Below the pieces are notes generated by a model that saw nothing but the letters and a program-made list of their open reading frames with translations, was not told where the DNA came from and ran no database searches. The position numbers and the translations under genes were made by a program. Below are positions 16,477-24,259 of a stretch of DNA of 64,000 nt, one piece after another; the stretch's first letter is position 1, and the number at the start of each line of letters is the position of its first letter. The stretch comes from Caulobacter sp. FWC26 (lineage in GTDB: Bacteria; Pseudomonadota; Alphaproteobacteria; Caulobacterales; Caulobacteraceae): positions 3,016,001 through 3,080,000 of the forward strand of contig NZ_CP033875.1 in the NCBI RefSeq assembly GCF_002742645.2, written 5' to 3'.

Positions 16477-17019
16477 TTACCCCTCCCGCGCCTCGACCAG
16501 CTTCAGCAGCGCCTCCATCGCTTGGTCGCGCACACCGTCCTCGCGCAGGTGCGCGACCAGATCGCGCAGATAGTCGATGTTCGGCCCCGACAGGCCCACG
16601 GCGCCGGCGATCAACGCCGCCTGCTGCTCCAGGGTGAGGGCCCCCGCCCATTGGCTATGCTTCATGTCCGACAGGAAAACCAGGGCGGGCGTGCGGGCGC
16701 CGCCGTCGACCTTCACCTCGCGCCAGGTCTCGAAATAGGTCTCGGTCGGCTGTTCGCGCTCGCGCAGATAGGCGTAGACGCCTTCCCACTCGGCGGCGGC
16801 CACGCGATAGGCCATGCCGCGCACCGAACCGCCCGGCGCCAAGCCCAGCACCAGGCCCGGCCGCTCATAGGTGCCCCGATGGTGCACCGAATAGATGCAG
16901 AACGCCCGCCGCCGGCCGTGGAGCACGGCGGTTCTTCGGTCTATGAACGGGAACCCGGGCCGCCACATCAGCGATCCGTATCCGAACACCCAGCGATCTT
17001 CGCCGCTCTCTGAACTCAT
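16477..17019 (-). CDS. Gamma-glutamylcyclotransferase (ChaC-like)
   Basis: 180 residues. The family motif FGYGSLMW is at 12-19 and the likely catalytic glutamate is E89 in REREQ. ChaC enzymes release 5-oxoproline from glutathione. The central SVHHRGTYERPGLVLGLAPGG agrees with ChaC rather than the AIG2 type. Start ATG 17019 places the motif at the normal distance from the N-terminus. It is divergent from the DUF2125 gene with about 30 bases between starts, so the two share a promoter region. Confidence 0.88.
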   Translation of the reverse strand: MSSESGEDRWVFGYGSLMWRPGFPFIDRRTAVLHGRRRAFCIYSVHHRGTYERPGLVLGLAPGGSVRGMAYRVAAAEWEGVYAYLREREQPTETYFETWREVKVDGGARTPALVFLSDMKHSQWAGALTLEQQAALIAGAVGLSGPNIDYLRDLVAHLREDGVRDQAMEALLKLVEAREG

Positions 17020-17047
17020 CACCGATCCCGACTGGACGCGCCCTAGA

Positions 17048-18073
17048 ATGACCCATAACGACGCCGCCCCGTCCCGCAAAGCCCCTGCCAAGGCTCGCCG
17101 TAGCCGGCTTTTCGCGCCCTTCATCCTTGCGGCCATCCTGGCGGGCGGCTGGTGCTATGGCTGGTTCTGGCTGCGTGGCCAGGCCGAGCAGCGGATGGAC
17201 GCGCAGGCGGCCGACCTCGAGGCGCGCGGCTATGACTTGTCGTGGAGCGCCCGCACCTTCTCGGGCTTTCCGTTCCGAATGAATATCCAACTGGCCGATG
17301 TCCGGGTCGCCGAACCGACGGGCTGGGCGCTGCGCGTCCCGCAATTGAAGGGCGAAGCGGCCGTCTACGACCTGACCCACTGGGTCCTCGTGGCGCCAGG
17401 CGGCGTCGTGCTGACCCGTCCCGAGTCGGGCGACGTCACGATCACCGGCGAAGCCCTGCGCGCCAGCATCTCCCATGTCACCGAGTACCCGCCGCGCATA
17501 TCGGTCGAAGGGGCCAAGCTCACCTTCGTCCCCGCGCCCGGCGCCAAGCCCTTCACCCTGGTCTCGGCGGACCGGATGCAGTTGCACGTCCGCGGCGGCG
17601 GTCCCGACGACCAGGGCGCGGTGTTCTTCAAGGCCGACGGCGCCAAGACCGCCTTCCCCGGCCTGCTGGGCCGCATCGCCCAGGACAAGACCGCCTCGAT
17701 GATCCTGGAGACGCGCCTGTCGCACGTGTCGTATCTGCGCGGCCGCAACTGGGCGGCGGCGGTGAAGCGCTGGGGCGAGGCCGGCGGACAGATCACCGTT
17801 CAGCAAAGCCAGATCCTGGCCGGCGACGCCGAAGGCAAGGCCAAGTCCGGCGTGCTGGGCGTTGACTCCGACGGCCGCGTGACCGGCCTGCTCAGCGTGG
17901 CGATCAAGGAGCGCGCCGATCCTTCGCAGCCTATCCGGACACCGGAGCAGGCGCTGGCGGCCGCCGCTCAGGCCATGGGTCAGGAGCCAGTCATCGAGGC
18001 GGACCTGCGATTCGATAACGGTCGCACCTATCTGGGCGCCATCGACACCGGACCCGCGCCCACCGTCTATTGA
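17048..18073 (+). CDS. DUF2125-family membrane-anchored periplasmic protein
   Basis: 341 residues. A basic N-terminus (SRKAPAKARRSRL) and one membrane helix (FAPFILAAILAGGWCYGWFW) precede a long beta-rich domain. The segment ADLEARGYDLSWSARTFSGF followed by PFRMNIQLADVRV matches DUF2125, an alphaproteobacterial family resembling bridge-like or AsmA-type envelope proteins in its beta-strand pattern. Function is unknown. No partner genes are obvious; the next gene downstream starts about 100 bases later. Confidence 0.8.
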   Translation: MTHNDAAPSRKAPAKARRSRLFAPFILAAILAGGWCYGWFWLRGQAEQRMDAQAADLEARGYDLSWSARTFSGFPFRMNIQLADVRVAEPTGWALRVPQLKGEAAVYDLTHWVLVAPGGVVLTRPESGDVTITGEALRASISHVTEYPPRISVEGAKLTFVPAPGAKPFTLVSADRMQLHVRGGGPDDQGAVFFKADGAKTAFPGLLGRIAQDKTASMILETRLSHVSYLRGRNWAAAVKRWGEAGGQITVQQSQILAGDAEGKAKSGVLGVDSDGRVTGLLSVAIKERADPSQPIRTPEQALAAAAQAMGQEPVIEADLRFDNGRTYLGAIDTGPAPTVY

Positions 18074-18090
18074 TCAGGCAATCGCGGCGC

Positions 18091-18130
18091 ACACGCAATT
18101 TTCTTCCCGTGAAGGCTAGCTATTGCGTGT
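18091..18130. promoter_or_regulatory. Inverted repeat in the leader of the chorismate mutase gene
   Basis: ACACGCAAT (18091-18099) and ATTGCGTGT (18122-18130) are perfect 9-bp complements separated by 22 bases, ending about 45 bases before the start codon of the chorismate mutase-like gene. It could be an operator for a dimeric repressor or part of an RNA leader. There is no obvious leader peptide rich in aromatic residues. Confidence 0.4.
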
Positions 18131-18175
18131 TTGGCGGCAAAGACTATGGTCCGCCCTCCAATTTCGGGGAAGAAC

Positions 18176-18976
18176 ATGGGCAGCGACGCGACGGACGCCA
18201 CGCCGTCTCTCGAAGAGGTCCGATGGCGGCTCGACGCCATCGACGGTGAACTGCTGAAACTGCTCGACGAGCGCGCCAGTCTGGCCGGCGCCGTCGCGGC
18301 GGCCAAGCGCGCCTCGGGCGATACTGGCTTTGGCCTGCGCCCCGGCCGCGAGGCCCAGATCGTCCGCAAGCTGCTCGCCTCGCCCCGCAAGGGCGCCGGC
18401 GCCGCCCTGGTGATCCGCATCTGGCGCGAGATCATGGCCGACAACTTGGCGCGCCAGGGTCCCTATCACCTGGGCGTGTTCGGTGGCCGTGAACCGGCCC
18501 GGACAGTCGAGCTGACCCGCCTGCGGTTCGGAACCGCGCCGCGCCTGTCGCTGGTGGCCTCGGCTCAGGATGCCCTGGCCGCGGCCCGCACGCCGTGGGG
18601 CGTCGGGGTCCTGCCGCTCGCGTCTGACACCCCCTGGTGGGGCCGCCTGCTGGCCGAACCCAAGCTGAAGGTCTTCGCCGCACTGCCGTGCCTCGCCGCC
18701 TGGGGATCGCAGGCCGCCTTGGCGGTGGCCGAGGTCGACGTGGAGCCGACCGGCGGCGATCAGACCTTCTGGGTCACCGACTCGCCCAAGAGCGCGTCCG
18801 CCATCGTCGAGGCCCTCAGCCAGACCGACGTGGCGGCCGAACTGATCGCCGACGTCGGCGGCCTGAAGCTCTTCTCGCTCTCTGGCTTCTTCCAGGCCGA
18901 CGACCCGCGTCTGGCGCGCGCGCCAGGCCAACTTACGGGGGTGATCGGGGCTGCACCGGAGCAGTTCGACGTGTAA
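18176..18976 (+). CDS. Chorismate mutase (AroQ type) with C-terminal extension
   Basis: 266 residues. The N-terminal 90 form an AroQ helical chorismate mutase: SLEEVRWRLDAIDGELLKLL, R33, K44, R60 region and IWREIMADN. It converts chorismate to prephenate. The remaining 170 residues (GPYHLGVFGG... WGVGVLPLASDTPWW... GLKLFSLSGFF) look like a degenerate prephenate dehydratase/periplasmic-binding fold without a recognisable TRF motif, so a bifunctional PheA is doubtful. Start ATG 18176 has GGGGAAG just upstream. It heads the operon with the hisC-type aminotransferase and prephenate dehydrogenase genes. Confidence 0.8.
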   Translation: MGSDATDATPSLEEVRWRLDAIDGELLKLLDERASLAGAVAAAKRASGDTGFGLRPGREAQIVRKLLASPRKGAGAALVIRIWREIMADNLARQGPYHLGVFGGREPARTVELTRLRFGTAPRLSLVASAQDALAAARTPWGVGVLPLASDTPWWGRLLAEPKLKVFAALPCLAAWGSQAALAVAEVDVEPTGGDQTFWVTDSPKSASAIVEALSQTDVAAELIADVGGLKLFSLSGFFQADDPRLARAPGQLTGVIGAAPEQFDV

Positions 18977-19020
18977 GAGACGGCCGTCTTACCGAAGACA
19001 TCCGTCAACCGAGTAATCCG

Positions 19021-20142
19021 ATGACCGCCGCCTCCAACGACCGCTTCGCCGCGCCGCGTCCCATGCCCAAGCCCGGGATCATGGACATCCACGCCTATGT
19101 CGGCGGCAAGTCTAAGGTCGAGGGCGTCGCCCATCCGGTCAAACTGTCGAGCAACGAGAACATCCTGGGCAGCAGCGACAAGGCCAAGGACGCCTATCGC
19201 AACGCCGTCGATCGCCTGCACATCTATCCGGACGGCAAGGCCAACATCCTGCGCGCCGCCGTGGCCGAGCGCTACAAGCTGGAGCCCGAGCGCCTGACCT
19301 TCGGCGACGGCAGCGACGAGATCTTCGCCCTGCTGTGCCAAGTGTATCTCGAGCCCGGCGACAACATCGTCCAGGGCGAGCACGGCTTCGCCGCCTACGC
19401 CATCGGCGCCCGCGCCTGCCAGGGCGAGGTACGCATGGCCAAGGAGGTCAACCACCGCGTCGACATCGACGAGGTGATCAAGTGCGTCGACGAGCGCACG
19501 CGTCTGGTCTTCATCGCCAATCCCGCGAACCCCACCGGCACCTGGCTGACCGGCGAGGAGATCCGCGCGCTTCACGCGGCCCTGCCGCCCTCGGTGATCC
19601 TGGTGCTGGACGGCGCCTATGCCGAGTTCTGCAGCGATCCGCGCTTCGAGGACGGGCTGGAACTGGCGCGCACGGCCGAGAACGTCATCGTCACGCGGAC
19701 CTTCTCGAAGATCCACGGCCTGGCTGCGCTGCGCGTGGGCTGGGGCTATGCGCCCGAGCACATCATCGCGCCGATCGAGCGCATCCGCCCGCCGTTCAAC
19801 ACCTCGATCCCCGCGCAGGAGGCGGCGGTCGCGGCGCTGTTCGACGACGACTTCCAGGACCGCTCACGCGCCCTGGTCGAGCAGTGGCGGCCCTGGCTGG
19901 CACAGCAGCTGGGCGGCCTTGGGCTGGAAGTGACGCCGTCGGCGGCTAATTTCGTGCTGGCCACCTTCCCGACAACGCCGGGCAAGACGGCCCCGGAGGC
20001 CGAGGCGTTCCTGGCCTCGAAGGGCTACCTCGTCCGGGCCGTCGGCAACTACAACCTGCCCAACGCGATCCGCATCACGATCGGCCTGGAAGAGCAGAAC
20101 CGCGCTGTGGTCGAGCTCCTGTCGCAGTTCATGGGGCGCTAG
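19021..20142 (+). CDS. hisC: Histidinol-phosphate / aromatic aminotransferase
   Basis: 373 residues, class I/II PLP-dependent aminotransferase of the HisC branch. The PLP lysine is K230 in TRTFSKIHGLAALRVGWG; ANPANPTGTW supplies the cofactor-binding asparagine; the N-terminus carries VKLSSNENILGSS. HisC enzymes aminate imidazole-acetol phosphate, and those beside tyrA often work on phenylpyruvate or 4-hydroxyphenylpyruvate. Its position between chorismate mutase and prephenate dehydrogenase suggests it supplies tyrosine and phenylalanine as well as, or instead of, histidine. Confidence 0.9.
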   Translation: MTAASNDRFAAPRPMPKPGIMDIHAYVGGKSKVEGVAHPVKLSSNENILGSSDKAKDAYRNAVDRLHIYPDGKANILRAAVAERYKLEPERLTFGDGSDEIFALLCQVYLEPGDNIVQGEHGFAAYAIGARACQGEVRMAKEVNHRVDIDEVIKCVDERTRLVFIANPANPTGTWLTGEEIRALHAALPPSVILVLDGAYAEFCSDPRFEDGLELARTAENVIVTRTFSKIHGLAALRVGWGYAPEHIIAPIERIRPPFNTSIPAQEAAVAALFDDDFQDRSRALVEQWRPWLAQQLGGLGLEVTPSAANFVLATFPTTPGKTAPEAEAFLASKGYLVRAVGNYNLPNAIRITIGLEEQNRAVVELLSQFMGR

Positions 20143-20148
20143 AGACCC

Positions 20149-21087
20149 ATGCCCAACCCCGGCGTCCTCTATCCGAAACTCACCGTCATTGGCTGCGGCC
20201 TGATCGGCGGCTCGGTGATCCGCGCGGCGCGCCAGCATGGTGTGGTTGGCGAGATTACCGTCGCCGACGCCAGCGAGGCTCACCGCGCCCGAGTGACCGA
20301 ACTGGGGATCGCCGAGCACGTCACCGGCGACATCGCCGAGGCGGTGAAGGACGCCGATCTCGTGGTCATCGCCACGCCGGTCCTGTCGGTGCCCGAGCTG
20401 GCCAGCGTGGTGATCCCCGCGATGAAGCCGGGGGCCACCTTGACCGATGTCGGCTCGACCAAGGGCAATGTGGCCGAAGCCTTCCGTGCCCAGGACCTGA
20501 CGAAGATCTACGCCATCCCTGGCCACCCGATCGCCGGCACCGAACAGTCTGGCCCCGACGCCGGCTTCGCCGAGCTGTTCGAGAACCGCTGGACGATCCT
20601 GACGCCCTTCGAAAGCGAAGACGACCACTACGCGGCCGCCGTCGCCAAGCTGTCGGCCTTCTGGCGCGCCTTCGGGGCCCAGGTCGAGTTGATGGACGAA
20701 AAGCACCACGACCTCGTCCTGGCCGTCGTGTCCCACCTGCCCCACCTGATCGCCTACACCATCGTCGGCAGCGCGGCGGACCTGGAGAACGTCACCGAGA
20801 ACGAAGTCATCAAGTACTCGGCCTCGGGCTTCCGCGACTTCACCCGCATCGCCGCCAGCGACCCGACCATGTGGCGCGACATCTTCGTGGCCAACAAGGA
20901 CGCGGTGCTGGAGATGCTGGGCCGCTTCACCGAGGACCTGCAGGCGATGAGCCGCGCGATCCGCTGGGGCGACGCCGACACCCTGCACGCCCACTTCACA
21001 CGCACCCGCGCCATCCGTCGCGGCATCGTGGCTGCGGGCCAGGAAAGCGCCGAACCCAATTTCGGCCGCGATCGCGGGAAGCACTAG
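20149..21087 (+). CDS. tyrA: Prephenate/arogenate dehydrogenase
   Basis: 312 residues. The N-terminal Rossmann fold holds IGCGLIGGS at 14-22, then the VADASEAH acidic end of beta 2. The catalytic-histidine region reads IPGHPIAGTEQSGPDAG, and the helical dimer domain contains HHDLVLAVVSHLPHLIAY. These are characteristic of TyrA/TyrC enzymes that make 4-hydroxyphenylpyruvate or tyrosine. It starts 6 bases after the aminotransferase stop, so the two are cotranscribed. Whether it prefers prephenate or arogenate cannot be decided by eye. Confidence 0.92.
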   Translation: MPNPGVLYPKLTVIGCGLIGGSVIRAARQHGVVGEITVADASEAHRARVTELGIAEHVTGDIAEAVKDADLVVIATPVLSVPELASVVIPAMKPGATLTDVGSTKGNVAEAFRAQDLTKIYAIPGHPIAGTEQSGPDAGFAELFENRWTILTPFESEDDHYAAAVAKLSAFWRAFGAQVELMDEKHHDLVLAVVSHLPHLIAYTIVGSAADLENVTENEVIKYSASGFRDFTRIAASDPTMWRDIFVANKDAVLEMLGRFTEDLQAMSRAIRWGDADTLHAHFTRTRAIRRGIVAAGQESAEPNFGRDRGKH

Positions 21088-21096
21088 CTAACGGGC

Positions 21097-21951
21097 TTAG
21101 TCCGGCTTGCGCTCGCCCTTGCGATGAACTGGGCAAACCCGCCGGGATCCGGTCTGCCGGAAATCCGCGAGGCGGATCTTCGACTCGTGGTCCGGCGCGC
21201 CCGGCCGACCGTCCGGGTGCAGGCCCCGATAATAGAGCTTCTGCCACTGATCGGCCGGCGTCTTGGGCTGGTTCGCCTTGATCCACTCTTGGAACGCAGC
21301 GCGCGAGGCGGCCCAGCCGCGATAGCTTTCCAACAGGTCCGGCGCATCTTCCAGCGGCCGCAGCTCAGGCTTCAGCCTGTCGACCACGCCGCGCGGGGTC
21401 GGGAAAAAGAAGCAGAACGGCTCGTTCTCCTCGAACCGGATCCAGTGATTGGGCCGGGTGAAGCGCCAGTTCATCGTGAAGGTATATGGGGCCCAGTCGG
21501 TCTCGATCACGCCGCCCATCGGCGCGATGCCATCCTTCATGGCGTTCGGAGGACCGCCGACCCAGAGGTTCCAGCCCTCGGATGTGCGCATGATGCCCTC
21601 GACATGGAAGGTCAGCGTGCCGCTGCCGAAAAGCGAGACTGGCGCGCGCTTCTTGTCCGCGCCCTCGTCGACGACAATCTCAACCGATTGGGTCCCGACG
21701 TCGCCAAGCCAGCGCGCCGAGAAGCCGCATGGATTCAGGATGACCCAGCCATGCGAATTGGCGATGGCCAGGGGAAGGCAGCGATAGGCGAAGCTCTCGG
21801 GCGTCGCCGTCATCCAGTCGCGCTTGGCCGACGCTGGCGCGATCCTGGGCTCCCAACCCTCATGGACGTAACAGGTCAGTTCCGTCTCGGCGGCGCGGGC
21901 TGCAACATTCCGGGGACGCTCGGGAACCGAGCCCTTCAAGCGCTTCCGCAT
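21097..21951 (-). CDS. Conserved hypothetical protein (DUF6065-like)
   Basis: 284 soluble residues with no signal peptide or membrane helix. Notable blocks are CYVHEGWEPRIAPASAKRDWM, RCLPLAIANSHGWVILNPCGF, SGTLTFHVEGI and NHWIRFEENEPFCFFFPTPRG. This resembles a family I remember as DUF6065, of unknown function, found scattered in proteobacteria. The C-terminal part is Trp/Tyr/Arg-rich. It stands alone, convergent with the tyrA-like gene and upstream-divergent to the EF-hand gene. Real gene with high likelihood; name of family less sure. Confidence 0.65.
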   Translation of the reverse strand: MRKRLKGSVPERPRNVAARAAETELTCYVHEGWEPRIAPASAKRDWMTATPESFAYRCLPLAIANSHGWVILNPCGFSARWLGDVGTQSVEIVVDEGADKKRAPVSLFGSGTLTFHVEGIMRTSEGWNLWVGGPPNAMKDGIAPMGGVIETDWAPYTFTMNWRFTRPNHWIRFEENEPFCFFFPTPRGVVDRLKPELRPLEDAPDLLESYRGWAASRAAFQEWIKANQPKTPADQWQKLYYRGLHPDGRPGAPDHESKIRLADFRQTGSRRVCPVHRKGERKPD

Positions 21952-22133
21952 TGTTTCGCCTCAAAGCTGATCACCGCTGGGCCTATCGGTCCGACATGAC
22001 AGTTTCGTGTCGCTTGCGAGGCTCGAGGGGCCTGCGCCTTGGCCCGCCATCGGCCTCATTCCCGAAACATCGCCGCAACAAAAGAGGCCCACTCACACCG
22101 TTCAGGGACATAGCCCTGGAAGGAACCGCCTAC

Positions 22134-22469
22134 ATGCGCCGTACGCTTCTCGTCGCGCTCGCTTCGCTCACCACCCTCGCGGCAGGCGCCGCCGTGGCCC
22201 AGCAGGACGGACCGCCGCGCGGCATGCCTGCGCCGGAAGACGTCTTCAAGCGCTGGGACGCCAACAGCGACGGCGTTGTCGACAAGGCCGAGTGGACCGG
22301 CGCCGGTCGCCCGGAAGACCGCTTTGCGATGATCGACGCCAACAAGGACGGCAAGATCACCATCGACGAACTGAAGACCGCGTTCGAAACCATGCGCCAG
22401 CGCCGGATGCAGCAGGGCGAAGGCCCGCCTCCGGGGCCGCCGCCGGAAGGCGCTCCGCCGCAGAACTAG
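22134..22469 (+). CDS. Secreted EF-hand protein
   Basis: 111 residues. A signal peptide (MRRTLLVALASLTTLAAGAAVAQ) leads to two canonical calcium loops, DANSDGVVDKAEW and DANKDGKITIDEL, each with Asp at loop positions 1, 3 and 5 and Glu at 12 or equivalent. The tail is Gln/Pro/Gly-rich. Periplasmic or secreted EF-hand proteins of this size are common in Caulobacter and Sphingomonas; calcium binding is likely but a partner is unknown. A strong hairpin terminator follows (22488-22521). Confidence 0.82.
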   Translation: MRRTLLVALASLTTLAAGAAVAQQDGPPRGMPAPEDVFKRWDANSDGVVDKAEWTGAGRPEDRFAMIDANKDGKITIDELKTAFETMRQRRMQQGEGPPPGPPPEGAPPQN

Positions 22470-22487
22470 CCTTCTCGACGGAACGTC

Positions 22488-22521
22488 GAACGCCGCCCGG
22501 TCAGCCCATCGGGCGGCGTTC
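22488..22521. terminator. Bidirectional hairpin terminator
   Basis: GAACGCCGCCCG (22488-22499) and CGGGCGGCGTTC (22510-22521) form a perfect 12-bp stem with a 10-base loop, followed by TGCGTTT. It lies between the convergent EF-hand and DUF885 genes and can serve both. Confidence 0.8.
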
Positions 22522-22527
22522 TGCGTT

Positions 22528-24087
22528 TCAGGCCAAAAGGCGGGCGCGCAGCATCGCCAGCGGAAGTGTCCCCGGCCACAGCACCGCGTCGTGGAAAGCC
22601 TTCAGATCGAAGTCCTTGCCCTGCCGCCGGCGCATGGCCGCGCGGAGTTCCACCAGCGCCAGCCACGCCAACCCCTGCCCCGCCACGCTTCCCGGGCCGA
22701 TGGCCGCGCGCTCGACATCCTGAGCCACGGGCGCGAACACCGGGGCAGGTCCTTGCAGGTCGGCGAACCAGGCCTCGGCCTTGGCCTGGCTCCAGCCCTT
22801 GGCGTGCAAGCCCGTGTCGATCACTAGCCGCCCTGCCCGGAACAGCATCCACTGAAGGTAGCCGAGCTCGGCCAGGGGATCGCCAGCGAACGCGCCTTCC
22901 TCGTCGGCCAGTTGCTCGGCATAGATCGCCCACCCTTCGCTGAAACCAGGACAGGCCAGGCGGGTTCGCAGCGGGTGGGCGGCGGCTCCCTCCTCCATAG
23001 GGATCTGCAGCATGTGTCCGGGAACGCACTCGTGGTGGGCGACGCTGGGCAGGGTCCAATGGGGCCGGCTACGGATGGCCGCCAGGTCGACGAAATAGGT
23101 CCCCGGCCGCGCGCCATCGAAGCTGGGCGGGGTGCGATAACCCTGACGCGCCGCCGCTTCGTCGGCCGCCGACATCCGCGAGATCACGGCCGTCAGCGCG
23201 CCCTTCGGGATGGCGCCAAAGGATCGCGGCAGGCGTGCCTTGGCCTTATCCAGCCACGCGTTCATGTCGGCCACCAGTTGATCGCGGCCGGCGTCATCAT
23301 CGGTGTAGAGAAACTGGGGATCGCGCGACAACGCCGTCAGGCGCGCCCCCAAACTCCCCTTGGTCAGCCCCCGGGCGCGCAGCAAGGCGTCGGCCCGCGC
23401 GCCAAACCGGCGGGCGGCGTCCAGGCCTCGGGCGTGGGCTTCGTCGGGCGACATGTCCATGCCCGTGTTCAGTTTCAGCACCAGGGCGTAGTAGTTTTCG
23501 GCGTCCTTGAAGCGCACGCCTACGCCTTCGCCCGCCTGAGGCTTGAGCGCGAGAAGCACCTCGCTCTGCCGCACCAGCTCGGCGGCGAGATCGCCGCTCG
23601 CCCCGGCGGCGACCTTGGCGATGGCGGCTACGGTCTTGTCGATCACGAAGGCCGGCGCGATCACGCCCAGCGCGGCGTCGGCGCGGATCTTCTGTGTGTC
23701 GGCCTTCAGCCTGGAAGCCAGGACGGACGGCGCGTCGCCGCCCGCCCGTATCGCCTCCGGAACATTCGTCCACCAGCCTGCGCGGGTGGTCACCGCATAC
23801 GGCGCGCTCGCAGACGCTCCGAACGGAAAGCGGCGCACCAGTTCGGCCTCGGTGTCGTAGGCCTGAAGGACGGCGTCGCGGTCGAGGCGCGCGTTGGACG
23901 ACAGCCCCTCAGTCGGGAAGGCTTTCAACAGCGCCAGCCGGTCGGCCGGCCCGCCCGTCCCCTTGGCCAGCTTGTCGAGCAGCGCCTTCAGCGCGGCGTC
24001 GCCCGACCCTTGCGCGATGGCCTCCCCGCCCGTCAGGGTCGCCCCAACGGCGGCGGCGCCCGCGAGCGCTTGGCGGCGGCTGAGCAT
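22528..24087 (-). CDS. DUF885-family secreted metallopeptidase-like protein
   Basis: 519 residues. The N-terminus MLSRRQALAGAAAVGATLTG is a twin-arginine-type signal (SRRQALA), so export is likely through Tat. The main domain matches DUF885: the motif HHECVPGHMLQIPM near residue 350 has the His-Glu-x-x-x-Gly-His spacing seen in this family, which is related to metalloproteases. AYAVTTRAGWW and MDMSPDEAHARGLDAARRFG are also typical. GGGAGGATCCC lies directly before ATG 24087. Substrate unknown. Divergent from the GH9 gene. Confidence 0.82.
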   Translation of the reverse strand: MLSRRQALAGAAAVGATLTGGEAIAQGSGDAALKALLDKLAKGTGGPADRLALLKAFPTEGLSSNARLDRDAVLQAYDTEAELVRRFPFGASASAPYAVTTRAGWWTNVPEAIRAGGDAPSVLASRLKADTQKIRADAALGVIAPAFVIDKTVAAIAKVAAGASGDLAAELVRQSEVLLALKPQAGEGVGVRFKDAENYYALVLKLNTGMDMSPDEAHARGLDAARRFGARADALLRARGLTKGSLGARLTALSRDPQFLYTDDDAGRDQLVADMNAWLDKAKARLPRSFGAIPKGALTAVISRMSAADEAAARQGYRTPPSFDGARPGTYFVDLAAIRSRPHWTLPSVAHHECVPGHMLQIPMEEGAAAHPLRTRLACPGFSEGWAIYAEQLADEEGAFAGDPLAELGYLQWMLFRAGRLVIDTGLHAKGWSQAKAEAWFADLQGPAPVFAPVAQDVERAAIGPGSVAGQGLAWLALVELRAAMRRRQGKDFDLKAFHDAVLWPGTLPLAMLRARLLA

Positions 24088-24126
24088 GGGATCCTCCCGA
24101 AATTCCACCTCCTGTCTATGGCGCCT

Positions 24127-24138
24127 GACACCGGTGTC
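24127..24138. promoter_or_regulatory. LacI-type operator palindrome upstream of GH9
   Basis: GACACCGGTGTC is a perfect 12-bp palindrome with a central CG, flanked as TGACACCGGTGTCC. This is the form of many LacI-family carbohydrate operators in Caulobacter and Xanthomonas. It lies about 120 bases upstream of the endoglucanase start and 40 bases upstream of the divergent DUF885 start. Confidence 0.5.
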
Positions 24139-24185
24139 CAGCCACGTCGTCACCCGCACTCCTGGATACCGCTAACAAACGTCGT

Positions 24186-24197
24186 GACAACGCTGTC
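24186..24197. promoter_or_regulatory. Second LacI-like half-palindromic site upstream of GH9
   Basis: GACAACGCTGTC has matching GACA/TGTC ends and a central CG, similar to the perfect palindrome 48 bases upstream. It lies about 60 bases before the GH9 start, where a repressor would block transcription. Confidence 0.35.
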
Positions 24198-24259
24198 GTT
24201 TCACCGCTAGCTTGTCCGCCAAGGCGTGCGAGCGATGCGCCAATCTTGAGGAAGCGTCG

